This document shows, piece by piece, positions 52,501-61,500 of a stretch of 64,000 bases of DNA. Position numbers and translations under genes: made by a program. Source of the stretch: Carya illinoinensis (Eukaryota > Streptophyta > Magnoliopsida > Fagales > Juglandaceae). The stretch's first letter is position 1. Each line of letters begins with the position of its first letter. The notes beneath the pieces were generated by a model. The model ran no database searches and was not told the DNA's origin. It was given only the letters and a program-made list of their open reading frames with translations. The stretch lies in the NCBI RefSeq assembly GCF_018687715.1, contig NC_056760.1, forward strand, positions 28,380,001 through 28,444,000, written 5' to 3'.

Positions 52501-55500
52501 CAGCTATAATGATGCTTTGTGAGTCTATTTTTGCCAGCAGTTATTTTAAATTGATCCCTTTGTGGCCCCTTATTATGGAATTAAATTGGTGTTTCATCCA
52601 CTTAATCTTTGTCACTTCATCATTTCCCTATGAACATTGATGTCCTGAAAGGTCTATTGATTGACAAAACCTCTGTTCGAGAAATCCTAGGTCACTTCTG
52701 GATTTTCGTTCTGTTTTCATTTTAGAACTATTTTTTGAGTTCTCACTTGCTACTGTTGACCATATGCTGTAGTTTCTGTTAAGTTTGCTTGAATACCTCC
52801 CAAATGAGAGTTTTCCCATATCTTATATAAACTGAGCCTTAATTACAGTCTATAAATCATCTGTAAAATAGGAAAGAATAAAGCAATACAGGAAAAGAAA
52901 TAATACTAGCACCTATACACATATATACAACTACTGCTATTTACATAAATATTTACTGCCATATATGGATATCATTGACATCCTCCCTCAAATTGATGCT
53001 GGTCGATCAAGAAGCATCAATTTGTCAATCATGAATTGATGACGGTGGCGAGACATATCGTTGGTAAAGACGTCGGCATTTTGGTGTTCGGTAGAAATGT
53101 GAGGAAGTGTAATCACATGATGATCAAATGCCTCACGAATGGAATGGCAATTTACTTTAATGTGCTTGGTGCACTCATGGAACATAGGATTGGCCGCAAT
53201 TTAAGTAGCACTAGTGTTATCCGCATGAAGAGGGGTAGGAGTAAGTTGCAGAACACCAAGTTCACTTAGTAAACCCCGAAGCCACACAATCTCAGAACAT
53301 GCTGATGACATAGCACGATACTCAAATTTGGTAGAAGATTTGGATACGCAATCCTGCTTCTTACTTTTCCAAGAAATGAGAGCATTACCAAGAAACATAT
53401 ACCAACCAATAACGGAACGACGAGTATCCACACAAGCAGCCCAATCAGCATCACTGTAACCCATTAATTGTAAGGAATTCTCAATAGGAAAGAATAAACC
53501 TCTATGAGATGTACCTTTGAGATAACGAATGATCCATCGTACTACTACAAGATGAGATTGACGAGGAGCCTGCATAAACTGACTGACTTGCTGGACGGCA
53601 AATGAAATATCAGGTCGGGTAATAGTCAAGTAATTTAAACTCCCTACAATTGCCGATACAGAGAGGGATTAGATAATAGGTCACCCTCATCCCGACAAAG
53701 CTTTCAATTGACCTCCAGAGGTGTAAATACTGAGTTTTGAAGCCCAACCAAGATGAGAATCTCTTGGGTATACTTGTGCTGATGCAAAAGCATACCATTA
53801 GAACAAGAATGTACCTCGAGACCAAGAAAATACTGAAGTGGGCCAAAGTCTTTCATATGAAAAGTAGTTTTGAGATGCTGTTGTAGTCGCTCAATCAAGT
53901 GAGAATCCTATGATAACTATATCATCGACATATACTAAAAGAAGAACAAGTCCAATGGCAGTTCTCTGAATAAAAAGAGAAGAATCAAACCGACTCTGAA
54001 TAGAATGAAAATCAAGAAGAGTGGTGCAAAACTTCTCAAACCATGCACGCGGTGCCTGCTTTAGGCCATACAAAGACCGATTCAACCGACAAACCACAGT
54101 GGAGGATGAACTGAACATACCAAGAGGAGGAGACATATAGATTTCTTCGTTCAAATCCCCATGTAAGAACGCATTTTTCATATCCATCTGCCTAAGAGAC
54201 CAGCCTTTGGAAGCAGCAATGGCGAGAAGAATACTACAGTAGTCATATTGGCAATGGGTGCAAAAGTCTCCTCATAATCAAGGTCATACTCCTGATAATT
54301 TCCAAGAGCCACTAAATGGGTCTTATATCTATCAATAGTACCATCAGGCTTGAGTTTAATAGTGTACACCCATTTGCAGCCAATGAGTTTTACGCCATCA
54401 AGACATGGGATGATGTCCCAAGTGTGGTTATCTTGAAGAGCCTGAAGTTCATCTTGCATAGCTTGCCGCCAACAAGCTTGAGCAGCAGCCTGAGAATAAG
54501 ACTTGGGCACAAAAGTAGTATCAAGAGTAGCTTGAAGGGAAGTATGTACAAACCCATACCTGTCCGGGGGACATGAAACTCAAGATGATCGTCGAGGTTC
54601 AGTTGAGATGGGATTAGATGTCGGTTCTGTGATAGGAAGGGGTAGCGGAGACTGTGGACGACATCTTTGATAAACAAGCCCTGGCTTAAAACGTTCAAGA
54701 GTACAAGAGACATCATCAAAACTAGGCAACTGAGCAGAAGTAAAATCATGCGAAACGCAAGACTGAAAGAAATACTGGTTTTCAAAGAAAACCACATTTC
54801 GAGAGACACGAAGCTTGTGAGCATCCACATCATAACACACAAACCCTTTACGAACATTACTATACCCAAGAAAAGCACACCGAGCAGCCTGAGCAGAAAG
54901 CTTGTGACTTTCAGTGGAGGGCAATTGAATAAAACAAACACAGCCAAATATATGAAGAGAATTATACTCGGGAACAACACCAAACAGACGAGAGAATATG
55001 GAGAGTCAAATTGTAAATTAGGAGAGGGTAAACAATTAATCAAATACATAGCTGTAGATAGAGCTTCGACCCAAAAACGAGGAGGCACGATCAACAAAGT
55101 ACAAACAACATCCAAAAGATGCAATTCTTACTTTCGGGGACTCCATTCTGCTGAGGAGTGTAAGGACATGAGTGTTGAGAGAGAATACCCTTAGTTTTGA
55201 GAAAATTCTGAAACTCATGAGACATATATTCCCCCCCAAGAGTCAGAACGTAGTGTTTTAATACAAGCAGAAAATTTCATCTCAACAAACACAACAAAAG
55301 CTTGAAAAGTGGAAAACACATCAGCTTTTGATCGAAGAAAATATATCCAAGTAAAACGGCTATAGTCATCAATGAAGGTCACGAACTACTTGTATTGAGC
55401 ATGTGAAAGAACGGGACTCACTACCCAGACATCAGTATGAATTATCTCAAAACATGTAGAAGTGCGACTGCCATGTAAAGGAAAAGATTTGTTTTTACCA

Positions 55501-58500
55501 AGTTTACAAGAGCTACAATAGAAACAGAATTTTTATTCCCCAAATAACCTTGTTTCATAAGATGATTCAAAACAGAAGAATTGGGATGTCCCAATTTTTT
55601 ATGCCAAAAATCACTATTATTAGTAACAGCAGTACAAGCAAAGGAATCAAAACTAGAAATGGAAAACTGAAGAGGAAATAGACGTCCCACTTTAGGCCCC
55701 TTCGCTATCACGTTCCCCAACACTTGATCTTGCACACAACAACCATTACGACCAAAATGAATCTCACAATTATTATCTACAAGCTGTCCAACAGAAATTA
55801 AATTCGTAGATAATTCTGCTGACACAAATACATTGCTGAAAGGGGATCCCAAAGTTCCAATTGCAGTGATAGGAAGAGTATTACCATTGGCTATTTGAAT
55901 GTGTTGATCACCCTTATATTTACTAATATCATGTAAAGCATCGGCATTTCCAGTCATATGATTGGAAGCCGCAGAGTCAACCAACCAAGGAGAGGTGAGG
56001 AATTTCCCTTACCTTGAAGACCAAGTGCAGAAAATGCGGAAACAATCATCTGTTGGACCATCTTAGGTGTAAGAGTAGATGAAGAACCAGCTGTAGGTGG
56101 CTGCCCCAGAGCAGAAACAAAGGGGACAGCTGCTAAATTTGCCTGGGCAGCAGTGTGAAATCCTTGGCCCTGTCGATTCTAAGGTCGCATGCGACAGTCT
56201 TTAAGAATATGGCCCTCCTTTTTGCAATAATTGCAGAATTTTCTGCTGCAATGCTTTGCAATATGCCCAAATTCCTTGCAACTAAAGCACTGTATCTGTG
56301 TCTTGGATCTTTCTTTCCCTTGAGCAGCATATGCCACCTTAACCATCTCAGTTGTCATGGTTTCTTGAGTGAGTCCATGTTGAGTAGCAAGACGCTGCTC
56401 TTCTCTCAATAATTCCCCCAAGCACACATCCAAGGAAGGAACAGGATTACAGTTTATCAAACCAGCTCGTGCAGTCTCAAACTCAGGTCTTAGTTTTATC
56501 AAGAATTGATCTCTGACTCTCAGCATGAACAACTTGGAATGCTTCTAGGGCTGCCTTAGGAACTTTAGAATATACTATCCCAGAATACTCACTCCATAAA
56601 TTTAGAAACCCAGCATAGAACTGTTCAATAGAGAGATTACCTTGTTTGTAGTTGGAAATCTCTAACTCAACTTGAAATTTGCGTGCAGTATTGTCTTGAT
56701 AATATACACGCCTAAAATAGTCCCACATCTCCTTAGCAGTAGTAAATGATCGAAGATTGTTGACCATATGTGGTTCAACAGAACTAAATAGCCAAGAAAC
56801 AATCTTGGCATCCTTGTTGGACCAAGAACTAAATTCTTTGAGATCAGTAGGGGCCATAGAAGACCCATCCAAGTGACCCCATAATTCCTTTCCTTTCACA
56901 AACATTCGAAACTGAAATTCCCAGCTTCCATAATTGTTTCCATTAAATCAAATGATTGAATTTTCACCTGACATAATGACCACAAAATCAAAATGAGTGA
57001 CCTGAATATTGACCTGAAAATGCCAAAATACTGACCTGAAAATGCCAAAATACCCGAAAATACTACCAGAAAATGCACCAAAAACCTGAGAAAATCTCTC
57101 TGCAAAAGCCTACACAGAGAGCCCGAGAAGAGTGCACCAAAAGAGGCCAAAAAACACCTCTCTAATGAAACAGAAACTGCCGAAATTTCCAGTACCCACT
57201 GACCCACTAACCGAAAGCTCCAAAAAAGGCCAAAAACACTGCTCTGAAAAACAGAGAGTGCCGACAACTGTGTAGAAAGAGTTTCCCAGAAAAAATTAAC
57301 CCAGAAAGTGAAGGCAGAGAGTGCTGACACAAGCCAAAGAAAGTAATCTGCCGAAAAAAATTGCCCAGAAAATTCTAGGGCTCTGGTACCATGTCGAGTT
57401 TGCTTGAATACCTCCCGAATGAGAGTTTTCCCATATATTATATAAACTGAGCCTTAATTACAGTCTAGAAATCATCTGTAAAATGGGAAAGAATAAAGCA
57501 AATCAGGAAAGGAAATAATACTAGCGCCTATACACATATATACAACTACTGCTATTTACATAAATATTTACTGCCATATATAGATATCATTGACAGTTTC
57601 AAAAGGTGAAGTTTCCTGCTTGAAAATCATGAGATCATACTCAGGCTTCTTTTCCATTACGATTAAATATGAAATACCCTTGTTATGGAATTAAATTGGT
57701 GTTTCATCCACTTAATCTTTGTCACTTCATCGTTTCCCTATAAACATTAATGTCCTGAAAGGTCTATTGATTGACAAAACCTCTGTTTGAGAAATCCTAG
57801 GTCACTCCTGGATTTTCGTTCTGTTTTCATTTTAGAACTATTTCTTGAGTTCTCACTTGCTACTGTTGACCATATGCTGTAGTTTCAAAATGTGAAGTTT
57901 CCTGGTTGAAAATCATGAGATCATAGTCAGGCTTCTTTTCCATTACGATTAAATATGAAATAGCATGTCATGATGGAAGAACCAATACACTGATGATAGG
58001 TTACAGTTTATTTCCAACTTTTTTGTGGATAAGTTTATGTAAACTTGTTATTCCGTTCCTCTTCCTACAACCCTTTGTATATTCCTAGCTCTATGGCTCT
58101 CTAGTTAGTTACAGGCAACGCTGACAAGTGGAGTTTGAATAATCATTGTAATTATTTGGTGATCTTCCTTGTATTCTGCTCCTTGAATGGTTCAATGCTT
58201 GAATGACTAATCATGATAAGTAATAAGAGGCACCTCTTATGATAATTTAGTAGATGTTCTTTCATTTTCTTTTCTTTTTTCAGTTTTTTTCTCTTATCTT
58301 AAAGAACTTCTCAACATGCTGATGAATCAGCTAATTATAACTTTATATCTTATTTAAAACTTCAAAACAATATTCCTGGAAACATTCAGACTCTAGCTGA
58401 ATGTTAAGAACTTGTTATCTTTCCAGTATTCATTTCCTCCTTCATGTGTTGGGGAAGTTGGGCGGATTGGGGCACCTAGTAGAAGAGAAATTGGTCATGG

Positions 58501-61500
58501 AATGCTTGCAGAGAGAGCTCTTGAACCAATCCTGCCTTCTGATGATGATTTTCCTTACACCGTACGTGTTGAGAGTACCATCATGGAAAGCAATGGCTCC
58601 TCAAGGTAGATCAGTTTTTGAGTTGATCAGCAAAGTTTTAAAATTTTGATTTTCTCAATTTCTGTTATTTTAACTGTTGTCTCAAATTTTAACGGCATGT
58701 GCAACTTATGTCTTGAATATATGTACATGGTATGCTGTTCATTTTCTTCCAACAACTGAATATTGTGTCCTTCACTATGTAATTTAGATATTAAGGTTGA
58801 CTTCTTCACTTCAACATCTGCTATGTAACAGCATGGCATCAATTTGTGGGGGTTGCTTAGCATTGCAAGATGCTGGGGTCCCAACTAAGTGTTCTATTGC
58901 TGGGATAGCAATGGGTATGGTTCTGGACACTGAGGAATGTGGGGGAGATGGGGCTCCACTTATTTTATCAGACATAACTGGATCTGAAGATGCATCTGGA
59001 GATATGGATTTCAAGGTTGTTTTACTCATAATTAATTGCATTTTAGTATGTTCTTTTGGTTTCATGCTCTCTATAAGGTCTGAAAATACTTGAACTCAAT
59101 ATGAATTTCAGAAATGATTCCATGCCACACAACGTAGATGAAAAGAATAACACTTGTAGTTAAATAACTTAATGATTGTAGGTTGCTGGAAATGAAGAAG
59201 GAATAACTGCTTTTCAGATGGACATAAAGGTGAGACAGCATCTATGTTTTATATGTTCATCAAATTGTCTCTGTTCTTCCATTGCTTGGTTAGTAGTAAC
59301 TTCCATTTGTCCATGAATACAGTATTCTGTTTTCTTCTAAATTTCTCTTCCTTCCTAGTATATATTTATATATAACAATAATTTTTATTATAAAAAGGTT
59401 AAATACTAAAACAGTTCCTATAATTTGGCAATTAGACAACTTATCAAAAAAAAAAAACATTAGCCATTAAACAGATTACTTCTGACTTTTAAAATGAACT
59501 TTTTATCCTTATATTCTCAATTTCAGTCATTTTGATCTTTCCGTTACAAATCCGTTAGACATTAATTGAACACCTCCACATGACTCGTAAGCCACATCAT
59601 CACCAATAGAAATGGCCAAGTGCCATAACAAATAAAAAATTAAAATATTTAAAAGTTAAAAAATAAAATAAAACCTTAAAAACCAAGATAAAATGGGAGT
59701 GGCCCTCCCCCTCCTGATTTTTTTTTAATTTATTACTTTTGTTTTTAGATTTTTTTAAAATATTTTTTTATTAAATATTAAATATTTATTTGTTTTGACA
59801 TGTGGCACATTTTTATTGGTGGTGATGTGAGATGCGAGCTAGGTGGTGGGTTCCATAGTGTATCCAACGGATATGTAATGGAAGGATCAAAACGACCAAA
59901 GTTGAAAGTTATAAAGATGAAAAAGTTCATTTTTAAAAGTCAGGGAGTAATCCGTCTAAAGACCAAACCACAGGAACTACTCTAGTATTTGACCCAAAAA
60001 AAAGGCAATCCAATTTAGCTGTATTCTTCTGGGCATTTGTTGGAATTGACCATTCTTTTATGATAGGTGGGAGGAATTACTGTACCCATTATGAGAAAGG
60101 CACTCCTACAAGCAAGAGATGGCCGAAAGCTTATTCTCGGTATGCTCACTAATGAGGATGACTAGAATTCATGGAAACAAATTTCCTTTGCAAGTATTGT
60201 AGTTTTATTAAAAGCACATTGGGACAAAACTATAGTACACGGGACTAGAAATCATAGCAATTGTTCTCTTCTATTGTCTGGAGGTTGTTACTGTTTTTAG
60301 CAAGGATGTAAATCATCAGGAATACTTTTCAAATTAACGTATCATACACACAATATCATATGCATAGGGCTGCTAAATTCCATCCTGTTGGCAGGAGTAA
60401 TGCTTCTGTAAACGGTAGGAGATAGAAGCCAGGAGCTCTTTGACTCAAAGGAGACAGGAGCTCTTTGACTCGAAGGAGACAGGAATAAAAAAAGAAAAAT
60501 TGGGCATCCAATTCGAATTGCAGAAACCACATGACTGACTCTCTAGTTGTTGATGGGGAAAAGTAGTGAGAATATATTGCAGTTCAACACATTGTGAACA
60601 ATTTTCCTGGAGGCTTCAGTTGGATTGTCTTAACTTTGATACCATTGATGAACAGGATGTGGTGATTCTAGAAAGAGCCTTCTAGGAGACTAAGAGGGTG
60701 TTTGGCAAACAAAACCCATTCTGAATTCAAAGGGAGTTTTGACGTCCTAGAGAGTTTTCATTCCCAGATTTTGAGGTGTTGAAGGCATTGAATGGTGATA
60801 AAGCTCCTGGCCTTGATGGATTATTATTAGTCTTTTTGCAGAAGTATTGGGAGATTATCAAGTAGATTTGATGAATGTATTCCATGAATTTTATGCTCAT
60901 GGGAAGTTTGAGAAGTGACTAACTGCACTTTCATTGCAATTTTCCATAGGTAGTACTGGCAGTGGAGACTAAGGACTTTGTCCAGTGAGCTTAATTATAA
61001 AATCATATCCAGTCCATGCTAACCAGCTGAATATCATGTTAGTGAAAATTATTTTCATCTAACAGAACACTTTCATCACAAGACTACAAATCTTAGCTCA
61101 ACATGTATAGCTAATGAATGCCTCAATAGTATAATCATATGGGGTTTCCAGGTGTGCAATGTAAACTAGACTTGGAGAAGGTGTATGACCACATGAATTC
61201 GGCTTCTTGCTGTGTTTACTTAGGAGATTCGGCTTCAGAGAGGGTGTCCCAGGTGTCATTTGCAAGCTGGATGTGGAGAAGGCGTTGTTCATTTGAATTG
61301 GGATGTTCTTCTCTATATGCTTGGGAGATGTGGTTTTGGGGAGAGGTGGTGTGCGTGGATTAGACATTGCGTCTCTACTGCTTGGTTTTCAGTGTTAGTT
61401 AATGGAAATCCTTGTGGTTTTTTCCATAGCTCTCATGGATTGAGACAGGAGGATCTGTTATCCCCTTTCCTCTTTGTCATTATCATAGAAGCATTGAGTC

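Larger units (their letters stand above)
52777..57595 (-). mobile_element. Structurally complete Ty1-copia retrotransposon, antisense
   Basis: 4819 bp. LTRs 52777-52980 (3' LTR of the element) and 57392-57595 (5' LTR), each 204 bp with TG...CA ends, flanked by the TSD GTTTC (52772-52776 and 57596-57600). The primer-binding site next to the 5' LTR reads TGGTACCAGAGC on the minus strand (57380-57391). A purine tract (TTTGAGGGAGGA, minus strand) abuts the 3' LTR. Domains in copia order: gag with zinc knuckles, protease, integrase, RT, RNase H. By hand the LTRs differ at 11 of 204 positions (about 5%). The coding region has a stop early in gag and several frameshifts, so it is not autonomous now. 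Confidence 0.96.

Noticed and set aside
54667..55194. 175-codon open frame on the + strand
   Set aside because: Complement of the copia integrase region; no family resemblance on this strand.
60067..60160. PNPase frame running on past 60139 into GMLTNED and a stop
   Set aside because: Using the GTATGC donor at 60140 and the phase-1 acceptor at 63747 restores the conserved sequence after core 2; read-through would truncate the protein before KH.
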